A stretch of DNA of 64,000 nt, taken from the NCBI GenBank assembly GCA_028689025.1, contig JAQTXA010000014.1, positions 1-64,000 on the forward strand, written 5' to 3'. The stretch comes from Aliarcobacter sp. (GTDB lineage Bacteria; Campylobacterota; Campylobacteria; Campylobacterales; Arcobacteraceae). This document shows positions 25,598-36,334 of this stretch, one piece after another (position 1 is the stretch's first letter; each line of letters opens with the position of its first letter). The notes below the pieces were generated by a model. The model was not told the origin of the DNA. It saw only the letters and a program-made list of their open reading frames with translations, and searched no databases. The position numbers were made by a program, and so were the translations under genes.

Positions 25598-27090
25598 AAA
25601 AGTTACCAAAAATTGGATTCTTATATTTAGATTTCGTATTACAATTTTTTAATAAATCAAACTTCAAAGGTTGGCCTGACAAAATTGAATCTGTTACATA
25701 TCATTGGAAAAATGATAAAAAAAGATTCATAGAAGAGGTAAAAAGAAAAAAAATTGAAATTCTAGTTGGAAATATTCCTGCAACTGCCTACGAAACTTTT
25801 GTGGAAATATCAAAAGAGTTGCCAAATGTTAGATTTGTTCCATCTATTGAAACACAATTTTCAAATAAATCTAAAGAAAATGTTACCCTATTTTGTAAAA
25901 AATTTGATTTAGCAATTCCAAAAACAAAAATATTTTATAACACTGAAAAAGGTTATAAATATCTAAAAGAGAAAGCCTCTTATCCTCAAATCATCAAAAG
26001 ATCTTATGGACCGTCAAATTATGGTGGATATTTTGTACATAAAGCTAATAATTTCAAAGAAGCAAAAAAACTTCTTGATGAGAAAAAATACAATCCTATC
26101 TATACTCAAAATGCCATAGATTTAAAAGATTCAGGGGATATTAGAGTAATGCTTATTGGTCATAAACCAATTTGTGCCTTTTGGAGATATTCAGGTAAAA
26201 ACCAATGGATTACAAACACTTCTCAAGGTGGTTCAATGTCTTATGATAATGTTCCAATGAATGCGCTAGAACTAGCTGTAAAAGCCTCAAAAGCTGCAAA
26301 AGCTGAATATTGGGCTTGTGATATTGCAATTTGTGCAAAAACTGGAAAAGCTTATATTTTAGAGTGTGCAACTGCTTTTGCTGCATTTCCATATATACGA
26401 GATTGGATTTGTCAATATTTAATGTGGGATTTTTCAAAAGGAAGATTTAGCAAACCTCATATTCCCCTATTCTCTTGGGAAGAGTTAGGAAAAATTGATT
26501 CAAATTTATTAAGAACTTTAAGACATATTGGATTTAGTAAATATACAGCTAGTTATGATGGAGAATATTTTATCAATGATAAAAAAGATACCTATGAAAT
26601 GGAACTAGCACTTTTATCAAATGAATCAGATGTTCCTCAAAAAACAGAAGATTGTATGCAATTAGAGACTAATAAAAACTATACAAAAGAGAAAATATTT
26701 GAAATAAACAAAATAAATTTCAATAATGCAACATTAACTGATTTAATGACTCTTTATGGAATGGAAGAGGATTTAGCTTTACAAATACAAGAGTATTTAA
26801 AAGATAACATCATCACTGATAGTTCTGATTTATTAGAACTTGAGGCAATAGATGAACAAATGCTTAAATCTTGGGATAGAAATATTGATGATATGAGAGT
26901 AGACATAAATAGAATTGATAAAGAAAACTTGAGAAAAATAAAAGGTATTGGTAAAAAATTAGCAAAAATAATCTCTGATTATAGAGAAGAACATGGATAT
27001 TTTAAAAGTATAGAAGAATTAAAAAATATAGAAGGAATTGGTAAAAACAAATTTGCCCAATTAAAATCTCGACTAAAAATAGGAGAATAA
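25594..27090 (+). CDS. ATP-grasp protein fused to C-terminal helix-hairpin-helix repeats
   Basis: A 498-residue protein. Residues of about 100-290 form an ATP-grasp domain (PQIIKRSYGPSNYGGY, GDIRVMLIG, TSQGGSMSYD). The terminal metal motif reads YILECATAFAAFP, so the Asn of Glu-x-Asn is replaced by Ala. This may weaken or change catalysis. Residues of about 370-433 and 434-498 contain two helix-hairpin-helix-type modules; the second has the clear KIKGIGKKLAKIISDYREEH and NIEGIGKNKFAQL hairpins typical of ComEA. Such modules normally bind DNA backbone or mediate protein contacts. An ATP-grasp/HhH fusion is unusual. Its position between a RimK-like ligase and an M14 peptidase suggests that the two ATP-grasp proteins work together. 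Confidence 0.8.
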   Translation: MKKLPKIGFLYLDFVLQFFNKSNFKGWPDKIESVTYHWKNDKKRFIEEVKRKKIEILVGNIPATAYETFVEISKELPNVRFVPSIETQFSNKSKENVTLFCKKFDLAIPKTKIFYNTEKGYKYLKEKASYPQIIKRSYGPSNYGGYFVHKANNFKEAKKLLDEKKYNPIYTQNAIDLKDSGDIRVMLIGHKPICAFWRYSGKNQWITNTSQGGSMSYDNVPMNALELAVKASKAAKAEYWACDIAICAKTGKAYILECATAFAAFPYIRDWICQYLMWDFSKGRFSKPHIPLFSWEELGKIDSNLLRTLRHIGFSKYTASYDGEYFINDKKDTYEMELALLSNESDVPQKTEDCMQLETNKNYTKEKIFEINKINFNNATLTDLMTLYGMEEDLALQIQEYLKDNIITDSSDLLELEAIDEQMLKSWDRNIDDMRVDINRIDKENLRKIKGIGKKLAKIISDYREEHGYFKSIEELKNIEGIGKNKFAQLKSRLKIGE

Positions 27091-27094
27091 GTTC

Positions 27095-29680
27095 TTGAAA
27101 AGATTATATAGATCATATAGTGAATCAACAAATATTTTCAAAGAATTGGAAGCTAAATATCCTAATTATTTCAAAATTGAATCAATTGGTTATACTTGGG
27201 AAAATAGAGAGATAAATTTAATTACCATTTCAAAAGATATTAAAACAGCCGATTCAAGACCAGCTCTATTTTATACAGGAACTATTCATGCAAGAGAGTG
27301 GATTGGACATGAATTAGCTATTGAGTTTGCAATATATGTATTAAAAAATCTTGAAACTGACCCTACTTTACAAACTTATTTAAATGAAAGTACAGTTTAT
27401 ATGGTTCCTTGTGCTAATCCTGATGGTTATGAGTATTCAAGAAAACACTTCTCTTTTTGGAGAAAAAACAGAAGACAAAATGCAGATGGAACTTACGGAG
27501 TTGATTTAAATAGAAACTTTCCAATTGGTTTTATAAAATCAACTGCAACAACTTCAAATGTTTATGGAGGACCTGAACCATTTTCTGAACCTGAAACCCA
27601 AGCTCTTAGGGATTTTGTTTTAGCTCATTCAAATATTACAATAGCTTTAGATTATCATAGTCAAGGAAATGTATTTTTCCCAGCCCATGACTTTAGACAT
27701 GAAGACACTATTGATACAACTGATATGAACACTTTATGTGCAAATATGGCTGAAGAGATTAGAAAAATCTCAGGTCGAGAGTATGGAATACATCAAGGAA
27801 AACCACCTGCTAAATTAATAGGAGGAAGTGGTAGAGAGTTTTATTATTCTAATGGCATTATTTCATCTGTTGTTGAGGTTGGAACTAGAAATATCAGTGA
27901 TTATATGGAAGATATGAATGAGAATATTAGAGAACATATTCCAGCACTTATTTATGCCCTAAAAGAAGTGGACAATTACGCAAAAGACAATATTATGAAA
28001 AGGGTTGATTCTTTTAATGCCACAGAAATTGGCTCAAACCATGTAAATCTAAAATGGGATTATGAATTAAACAAAGATATATATTTTGAAATTTTTAGAA
28101 GTACAAAAGATAAGCAATTTTGCAATAGTTCAAATCTAATCGCAAAAACACAAAGCTTAGAATTTAATGATATAAATCTAGGTTCAAATAAAGATTATTA
28201 CTACAATATCAGAGTAGTAAATAAAAAAACAAATCAAAAATCACCCTTTTATCCACAAATAAAAATCCGTACTTTAATAGAATATGATGAATATAGTAGA
28301 ACTTATTTTGCAAATGCAAAAGGAACGGGATATGTAGCAGAAAATCTAAATAATAATCCTAGTCACTTTGGAGTGAACTCATTGTTTGTTGGAGTTGATG
28401 ATAATAAAGGAATCTCATATGCTGTTATTTCAATAAATGTAAAATCACTTCCAGCAAATGCAATAATAAAACTAGCCTCAATCAACTTATATCCAATAAA
28501 TAGAGTTTCAACAACTATTGAAAAATATGGGGAATGGAACATAGGACTTGTGAATCAAGAAACCATGGGAGATATTACAAACTTTGATGATGTAGATAAT
28601 ATGCAAATCATAAGATATGTGGGTCGTCCTACAGAGTCTCACCAACTAACCCAAGGAATTTGGAGAAATTGGATTTTATCTGGTTTAGAGTGTTTAGATT
28701 TAAAAAAATCAATCAAAAATGATACTATAGTTTTAAGAGTTGAAGGCCCTAAAGAGTTAACAATTGGAAGAACAAAACAGATGATGCAATGGGATATTGG
28801 TTATGGTTCATTTGGTTTTGGATTGGCTTATAGACCAAGATTGGAATTAACTTATACAATAGAGCCAACAACTACAACACTTTATGCAAAATCAATTAAA
28901 ACAGTTAGTAAAGCTGAGGTTATAGATGATGTAATTACAGCTGGTTTTGATGAAGATGGAAATAAAATATATTCAACTTTTCAGTTTAATTTATCTAGTC
29001 TTCCTCCATACAATGACACAATGATTACAAAAGCCTATTTTGAATTAAACTCTACAAAAATTTATATAAAAGATGATATTCGTTTTCACTTAGAATTTGT
29101 AGATGAAAATATCAATAAAAATTTTGAAAATATTACAAATAGAGAAGTTATTCAAAATATCGGTTATGATGTGAGTGCAACAGAGTTAAAAAACAATCAA
29201 ACTCAATATTTTATGTTTGATTCTTTTTCTGAAATCATTTTAAATGAAAAACTAAAAAGTAAATCTGATATTTCATTTGTTTTAAAACCCACTTCTGCTT
29301 TAAAAATTATCAAAAATAAAACAGTTTCATGGGAAGTATCAAATAACTCTTTGTGTCCAAAACTTATTCTTGAACATATTCCAAAAAGAAGATTTCCAGT
29401 TGAGAAAGTTACAAATGCAAAATTATCACTAGAAAATGGAAAAATAAAAATCTCTTGGACAAATCCTAAAAATCCAGATTTTGTAGGAGCTAAAGTTATA
29501 AAAAATCCTTTTAGAAAACCTCTATCAGCTCAAGATGGACAAAAACTTTATGCGGGAGTTGATGAGTATACTTTAGATGATTTTGGAGCAACTGATATAG
29601 ATAAATATTATGCAATATTTACCTATGATGATGTGCCAAATTATTCTCAAGCTGTAATTTTAGAATATGTTCCAAAATAA
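27095..29680 (+). CDS. M14 zinc carboxypeptidase with FN3 and DNRLRE-like modules
   Basis: An 861-residue protein beginning at TTG, nine bases after an AGGAG site. Residues 1-310 form an M14 catalytic domain with zinc ligands His65 and Glu68 (IHAREW), His188 (LDYHSQG), substrate Arg140 (DLNRNF) and catalytic Glu261 (VVEVGTRN). All are intact. Residues of about 315-415 form a fibronectin type III-like domain. Two beta-rich segments (about 420-605 and 610-775) resemble DNRLRE-type stalk domains, each starting with a symmetric strand pattern and ending in RLELTYT or KLILEHI. A final FN3-like domain runs to the end. No signal peptide is visible, which is odd for these extracellular-type modules. 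It is the last gene of the operon. Confidence 0.82.
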   Translation: MKRLYRSYSESTNIFKELEAKYPNYFKIESIGYTWENREINLITISKDIKTADSRPALFYTGTIHAREWIGHELAIEFAIYVLKNLETDPTLQTYLNESTVYMVPCANPDGYEYSRKHFSFWRKNRRQNADGTYGVDLNRNFPIGFIKSTATTSNVYGGPEPFSEPETQALRDFVLAHSNITIALDYHSQGNVFFPAHDFRHEDTIDTTDMNTLCANMAEEIRKISGREYGIHQGKPPAKLIGGSGREFYYSNGIISSVVEVGTRNISDYMEDMNENIREHIPALIYALKEVDNYAKDNIMKRVDSFNATEIGSNHVNLKWDYELNKDIYFEIFRSTKDKQFCNSSNLIAKTQSLEFNDINLGSNKDYYYNIRVVNKKTNQKSPFYPQIKIRTLIEYDEYSRTYFANAKGTGYVAENLNNNPSHFGVNSLFVGVDDNKGISYAVISINVKSLPANAIIKLASINLYPINRVSTTIEKYGEWNIGLVNQETMGDITNFDDVDNMQIIRYVGRPTESHQLTQGIWRNWILSGLECLDLKKSIKNDTIVLRVEGPKELTIGRTKQMMQWDIGYGSFGFGLAYRPRLELTYTIEPTTTTLYAKSIKTVSKAEVIDDVITAGFDEDGNKIYSTFQFNLSSLPPYNDTMITKAYFELNSTKIYIKDDIRFHLEFVDENINKNFENITNREVIQNIGYDVSATELKNNQTQYFMFDSFSEIILNEKLKSKSDISFVLKPTSALKIIKNKTVSWEVSNNSLCPKLILEHIPKRRFPVEKVTNAKLSLENGKIKISWTNPKNPDFVGAKVIKNPFRKPLSAQDGQKLYAGVDEYTLDDFGATDIDKYYAIFTYDDVPNYSQAVILEYVPK

Positions 29681-29705
29681 GATATAGCAGAAAAACTGCT
29701 ATATC
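29681..29705. terminator. Bidirectional terminator between the M14 gene and katG
   Basis: A perfect 10-bp stem (GATATAGCAG / CTGCTATATC) with an AAAAA loop begins at the base after the M14 stop codon. A seven-base T run follows on the plus strand. It closes both converging transcripts. Confidence 0.75.
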
Positions 29706-29707
29706 TC

Positions 29708-31936
<2,229 letters not shown>

Positions 31937-31999
31937 TTATCTATCTTGTATGATTCTACTCTTAGAAACTTTAAAATACAATTAGAATACTTTATCGAT

Positions 32000-32011
32000 T
32001 AATAATTATTA
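32000..32011. promoter_or_regulatory. AT palindrome in the katG divergent region; possible PerR/Fur-type operator
   Basis: TAATAATTATTA is a perfect 12-bp palindrome about 85 bases upstream of katG and 95 bases upstream of the opposite gene. PerR and Fur boxes in Campylobacterota are AT-rich palindromes of this kind, and katG-type genes are classic PerR targets. In such AT-rich DNA a match can arise by chance. Confidence 0.3.
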
Positions 32012-32047
32012 TCCTTTGTATTCTTTTATATTAATTTACATAAGCTA

Positions 32048-32076
32048 TTACAAAATAAAAAATCCTTTGCTATAAT
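32048..32076 (+). promoter_or_regulatory. Candidate promoter of the gamma-carbonic anhydrase-like gene
   Basis: An extended -10 element TGCTATAAT (hexamer 32071-32076) lies 28 bases before the GTG start. TTACAA is 17 bases upstream as a weak -35. Confidence 0.45.
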
Positions 32077-32104
32077 AAATAAAATAAAGCTAAGGAGAAA
32101 AGCT

Positions 32105-32605
32105 GTGATTTTAAAATTTAAAGAGTTTTACCCAGAAATTCATGGAAGTGCTTGGATTGCACCAAGTGCTGATTTGATTGGGAATATTACAATTGGTGAA
32201 GATTCATCGGTTTGGTTTGGTTGTGTTATTAGATCAGACGTAAATGAGGTTAAGATTGGTAAGAATACAAATATTCAAGATTTATCATGTATACATACAG
32301 ATACAAATACAAAAACAATAATCGGTGACAATGTTACGATTGGCCATAAAGTTATGCTTCATGGGTGTAAAATTGAAGATAATTGCTTAATTGGAATGAG
32401 TGCTACAATACTTGATGATGCTGTGATTGGTGAAGGAAGTATCGTTGGAGCAAATTCACTTGTAACATCTGGAAAAGTATTTCCCCCAAGAAGTATGATT
32501 ATGGGAAGTCCTGCAAAAGTTGTTAAACAATTAACTCAAGAAGATGTTGATAAATTAATAGCTCACGCTGCTCATTATGTAGAGTATAAAAACGATTATA
32601 GATAA
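32105..32605 (+). CDS. Gamma-carbonic anhydrase-family hexapeptide-repeat protein
   Basis: A 166-residue left-handed beta-helix protein starting at GTG, five bases after AAGGAG. Hexapeptide repeats run through the whole length (for example IGNITIGEDSSVWFGCVIRS). The trimer metal-ligand histidines are in IHTD and IGHKVMLHG. The family includes Cam, CaiE/PaaY and YrdA. Many bind zinc, but few have proven carbonic anhydrase activity. The gene stands alone and ends at a hairpin shared with the converging ktrA-like gene. Confidence 0.88.
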   Translation: MILKFKEFYPEIHGSAWIAPSADLIGNITIGEDSSVWFGCVIRSDVNEVKIGKNTNIQDLSCIHTDTNTKTIIGDNVTIGHKVMLHGCKIEDNCLIGMSATILDDAVIGEGSIVGANSLVTSGKVFPPRSMIMGSPAKVVKQLTQEDVDKLIAHAAHYVEYKNDYR

Positions 32606-32609
32606 AATT

Positions 32610-32636
32610 AAATAATAGGTTTTAAACCTATTATTT
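32610..32636 (-). terminator. Terminator repeat, copy 1, at the end of the potassium operon
   Basis: AATAATAGG and CCTATTATT pair around TTTTAAA, with inner bases that can extend the stem. The structure includes the stop codon of the KtrA-like gene. The same 27 bases recur at 36521-36547. On the gamma-carbonic anhydrase side it lies five bases after that gene's stop, so it can serve both. Confidence 0.65.
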
Positions 32637-33281
32637 TACATATGCGTAAAAATCTTTAATATATTTTGATTCTCCTAAAAGAACCAACATATCATCTTTT
32701 TTTACTTGATATGAGGGAGTAACATCTAAACACCAAGTTTCATTTGTTTTATATGAGACAATTTTTAAATATTTAAATTCTGCTTCTATTTCTGAGATTT
32801 TTTTATAAATAAAATTTTCATTTACTACTAACTTTACCATTTTAATAGAATTACTTATATCTATCTCTTCAACTGTAATATTATCAATTAATTTTTTTAC
32901 TAATAATCTTCCAGCTATTTTTTCTGGATAAATTACTTTAAAAGCCCCTATTTTTGACAATATTTCTCCATGAGTAGAAGTTATTGCTTTTGCAATAACA
33001 TATTTATTATTCAAATCTTTTAAAGCCATAACTGTCAAAATACTAGCTTCTATATTTTCACCAATACTTACAATAACAGTATTTAAATTATAAATTCCAA
33101 CCTCTTCTAAAGCTGTTTTATTTGTACTATCTAAAATAAACGCATCATCAATATATTCACTAATTTCTTGAATTTTTTTTTCATCATTATCAACAGCAAT
33201 AACTTTGACATCTAATCTTGATAAACTTTTTACTATATATGCACCAAACTTCCCTAAACCAATAACTGCAACTGTTTTCAT
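32631..33281 (-). CDS. ktrA: TrkA/KtrA-family potassium channel regulatory subunit
   Basis: A 216-residue protein with one RCK unit: a Rossmann domain with GLGKFGAYIVKSL and the acidic VIAVDNDEKK nucleotide-binding strand, then a TrkA_C domain (about 135-216). A single RCK unit is typical of KtrA/KtrC, whereas E. coli TrkA has two. It gates the membrane subunit by binding ATP/ADP or NAD(H). The start overlaps the upstream transporter stop (ATGA). It is the last gene of the five-gene potassium operon. The symbol follows the single-RCK form and is not proven. Confidence 0.9.
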   Translation of the reverse strand: MKTVAVIGLGKFGAYIVKSLSRLDVKVIAVDNDEKKIQEISEYIDDAFILDSTNKTALEEVGIYNLNTVIVSIGENIEASILTVMALKDLNNKYVIAKAITSTHGEILSKIGAFKVIYPEKIAGRLLVKKLIDNITVEEIDISNSIKMVKLVVNENFIYKKISEIEAEFKYLKIVSYKTNETWCLDVTPSYQVKKDDMLVLLGESKYIKDFYAYVK

Positions 33282-34603
33282 ATAATAATTCTTCCTGTGG
33301 GATATTTAAAATGTTTTGATTTTGCTTTACCTATTAAAATCAAGCCGAAGGCAAAAACTCCTAATCTTCCTGCTAACATCATCACAATGATGATACTTTT
33401 TCCAAAACTATCAAATTGTTGTGAAAAACTAAGAATATCTCCATTACCAGTTGATACTCCCACTGTTCCAAAGGCAGAACACACCTCAAATAAAATTTTT
33501 ATAAAAGGTAAGTTCTGAGTCTCAACTAATATTAAAACTGCAAAAAGTACAAAAAATGAAGAGGTGATAATAATAGCTAAGGCTTTATTTATTACTTTTT
33601 GATCAATAGTTCTTTTGAAAATACTAGGTTGCTGATTACTCTCTTTTAAAATATAAATAACTGTAATAACTAAAATAGCAACAGTAGTAATCTTCATACC
33701 ACCAGCGGTACTTCCTTGTCCAGCACCTGTTAGCATAAATAGAGTTGAAAAGAATAAAGATGACTCTTTCAATGATGCTATATCAATACTATTAAATCCA
33801 CTTGTTCTAAAGTTTATTGATAAAAAAAAGGCATTTAATATCTTGTCATAAAAAGATAATCCTCCAAAAGTTTTAGGATTATTCCATTCAATGGATAAAA
33901 ATAAAATCATACCTAGAACTATTAGAATAACCGTTCCATAAAGCATAATTCGAGTATGTATTGTAAATTGTTTTGAAAACTTTCTATTTTCATAAATTTC
34001 TATTAATACAAAATAACCTAAACCTCCAAAAATTACTAAAAAACTAATAGTTACTAAAGATATAGTATCACTTTGATATCCCATTAAACTATCCGTAAAA
34101 AGAGAAAAACCTGCATTATTAAAAGCACTTACACTGTGAAATAGACCAAACCAAAGGGCATCTAAGAATTTAAATTTATCAAAAAACTGAATAGTTAAAA
34201 TAATCGTTCCAAATAATTCTATAAATAATACAACCAGTAAAATCTTTTTTATGAAAGCTCCCACATGTAAATTTGGCAAATCTAAAGATTGTTTCATTGC
34301 TCTTTTTTCATCAATATTTAACTTATTTCCAATAAACAAGAAAAATATTATTACTAAAGACATATATCCAATTCCTCCAATTTGTATAAGAATTAAAATA
34401 ATTAATTCTCCCCAAAAAGTGAAATTTTCAGAAGTACTAGTAACAATCAAACCTGTTACACAAACAGCACTTGTTGATGTAAAAATAGCATCAATAAATT
34501 TTAATTCACCAAAATGAGATATAGGTAAAAATAGTAATATTCCTCCTAAAAAAATTATAAATAAATAGCCTAAAAAAATTGATCTTACATATTTATGTTC
34601 CAT
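33278..34603 (-). CDS. ktrB: TrkH/KtrB-family potassium uptake membrane subunit
   Basis: A 441-residue polytopic protein with the four MPM repeats of the Trk/Ktr/HKT superfamily. Pore-region signatures include TSTSAVCVTGLIV, HSVSAFNNAGFSL, NFRTSGFNSID and CSAFGTVGVSTG. The residues at the selectivity positions are the Val, Asn-Ala, Thr-Ser and Thr-Val segments around conserved glycines. The 441-residue length fits KtrB better than TrkH. It conducts K+, often coupled to Na+, with the RCK subunit. It lies ten bases downstream of the KdpE-like regulator. Confidence 0.92.
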   Translation of the reverse strand: MEHKYVRSIFLGYLFIIFLGGILLFLPISHFGELKFIDAIFTSTSAVCVTGLIVTSTSENFTFWGELIILILIQIGGIGYMSLVIIFFLFIGNKLNIDEKRAMKQSLDLPNLHVGAFIKKILLVVLFIELFGTIILTIQFFDKFKFLDALWFGLFHSVSAFNNAGFSLFTDSLMGYQSDTISLVTISFLVIFGGLGYFVLIEIYENRKFSKQFTIHTRIMLYGTVILIVLGMILFLSIEWNNPKTFGGLSFYDKILNAFFLSINFRTSGFNSIDIASLKESSLFFSTLFMLTGAGQGSTAGGMKITTVAILVITVIYILKESNQQPSIFKRTIDQKVINKALAIIITSSFFVLFAVLILVETQNLPFIKILFEVCSAFGTVGVSTGNGDILSFSQQFDSFGKSIIIVMMLAGRLGVFAFGLILIGKAKSKHFKYPTGRIII

Positions 34604-34612
34604 GAATATCCA

Positions 34613-35305
34613 CTATTGATTACATGAAAATCTATATCCAATGCCCGATTGGGTTTTAATATAATTTGGTCTTGTAGAATTTTCTTCAATTTTTTTTCTA
34701 AGCGTATTTACATAAGTTCTTAAATATTGCATTTCATTTTGATATGCAGTTCCCCAAACTTCTTGAAGGATTTGTTTATGAGTTAAAGTTTTATTTGTGT
34801 GTAACATAAAATATTTAAGTAATTCATACTCTATTGGAGTTAATTTTAAATTTTCACCCCTCAATAAAATATTTCTAGAGCTTATATCAAGTTCTAATTC
34901 ATTACAAACTAATTTATTAGATATATCCTCTTCTTTGTTTAAATTTCTTCTTAAATTAGCTCTAATTCTAGCTAATAGTTCATTTACAGAAAATGGCTTA
35001 GTAATATAATCATCCGCCCCAACATCTAAAGCTGCTACTATCTCTTTTTCATCATGTCGTGCAGTTAAAACAATAATTGGTACTTTTGAGATTTCTCTAA
35101 TTTGTTTTATTAAATCTTTTCCATCTCCATCACTTAAACCTAAATCAACTATCAATAAATCAGGGTTATGGCTTAAAAACATTATTAAAGCATTTTTTTT
35201 ACTTTCACTTGAAATATAATCAAATGAATACTCTTTAAAAGTGATTTCTAATAGCTTTTTGACAGATATATCATCTTCTATAATGTGTATTAAATATTGT
35301 TTCAT
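34613..35305 (-). CDS. kdpE: KdpE-like OmpR-family response regulator
   Basis: A 230-residue protein. The receiver domain (1-120) has the acidic pair in IIEDD, the phosphoacceptor Asp in LLIVDLGLSDGDG, Thr in VLTARHD and Lys in ITKPF. The winged helix (about 130-228) has the LTPIEYELLKYFMLH and YLRTYVNTLRKKIEE recognition region and the GIGYRF end strand. It closely follows the KdpE pattern. It overlaps the upstream kinase by four bases. It probably activates the potassium operon in which it lies. Confidence 0.9.
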   Translation of the reverse strand: MKQYLIHIIEDDISVKKLLEITFKEYSFDYISSESKKNALIMFLSHNPDLLIVDLGLSDGDGKDLIKQIREISKVPIIVLTARHDEKEIVAALDVGADDYITKPFSVNELLARIRANLRRNLNKEEDISNKLVCNELELDISSRNILLRGENLKLTPIEYELLKYFMLHTNKTLTHKQILQEVWGTAYQNEMQYLRTYVNTLRKKIEENSTRPNYIKTQSGIGYRFSCNQ

Positions 35306-36333
35306 ATTAATTTTGCTCTCTTTGTGATTGGTAATTCTATTTCTATTAAAATCCCTTTTTGTTCAGGAATTGCTTTAATTTCTCCATTATGAAGTTTTAC
35401 AATGCTTTTACAAATAGCTAAACCTATTCCACTTCCTGAAATATCATTTGTATCTTCAAACCTATAAAATTTATCAAAAATATTTTTTAATTTCTTTTTA
35501 TCTATATATTCTGTTTGATTAAAAATTTTGATTTTTATAAAATTGTTTAAATTTATTATTTCAAAATAGATTTTTGTATCTGATTTAGAGTATTTAAAAG
35601 CATTATCAAGTAGGTTAATAATCAATTGGGTTAAAAGAGTATTATCTCCCCAAAACAAGCTAAGTTCATCAATTTTCATTTGAAGTATTTCATCATTTTG
35701 TTTTTGAGAAAATTCAGTTAGTGCAACTCCTACAATATCTTCAAAATCACACCATTCTAATTTCAAATCAATATTTCCACTTGATAATCTAGTACTATCT
35801 AAAATATTTGTAATTAATCTTTTCATTCTTAATGAGGCATAATTTATATCTTCATAAAGATTTTGTTTACTCTTTTCATCTAAATTATCATTTGACAAAA
35901 TCAAATTTATACTTCCATGTATTGTAGAAAGTGGTGTTCTTAAATCATGAGATATTATATGCAATAGACTCTCTCTTAATTCATTCTGTTTTGTTTGAGT
36001 ATTCAGATTTTTTGCTTGGAAAGTTATAATCCATCCAACAATTCCAAATATAAAAAAACTATAAAGATAAAGCTCATTATGAACAGAAAAACTATAAAGA
36101 GGTGGAATATATAAGAAATTCAGAAACACTACACTTAAAAAAGTTATAAATACTGTTGCCTTAATATTTCCATGTATTGCCACAACAATAACTGGAATAA
36201 TATGGATTAAAGTAATATTTATAATATCTAAAGAACCTCTAAAAATATGGCTAATTATTGTAATTATTAATAAAATTACTAAAGCTTTTAAAATATAATT
36301 GTATTGTTTATATTTAAGAAAAAAGTTTTTCAT
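35302..36333 (-). CDS. KdpD-like sensor histidine kinase lacking the cytoplasmic KdpD/USP module
   Basis: A 343-residue protein. Residues of about 12-105 form the four-span DUF4118 membrane domain of KdpD (HIIPVIVVAIHGNIKATVF, LNFLYIPPLYSFSV). A HisKA domain has the phosphoaccepting His in HIISHDLRTPLSTIHGSI, and a HATPase domain has QLIINLLDNAFKYS and GSGIGLAICKS. E. coli KdpD has about 890 residues, with an N-terminal KdpD domain and a universal-stress domain; both are absent here. The signal is therefore probably read by the membrane part. One base separates the start from the 26-residue KdpF-like frame upstream. Confidence 0.9.
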   Translation of the reverse strand: MKNFFLKYKQYNYILKALVILLIITIISHIFRGSLDIINITLIHIIPVIVVAIHGNIKATVFITFLSVVFLNFLYIPPLYSFSVHNELYLYSFFIFGIVGWIITFQAKNLNTQTKQNELRESLLHIISHDLRTPLSTIHGSINLILSNDNLDEKSKQNLYEDINYASLRMKRLITNILDSTRLSSGNIDLKLEWCDFEDIVGVALTEFSQKQNDEILQMKIDELSLFWGDNTLLTQLIINLLDNAFKYSKSDTKIYFEIINLNNFIKIKIFNQTEYIDKKKLKNIFDKFYRFEDTNDISGSGIGLAICKSIVKLHNGEIKAIPEQKGILIEIELPITKRAKLI

Positions 36334-36334
36334 T

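Noticed and set aside
23561..29680. Horizontal transfer island for the ATP-grasp operon
   Set aside because: No integrase, tRNA junction or flanking direct repeat was seen, and codon use looks like the neighbours, so recent transfer is not supported.
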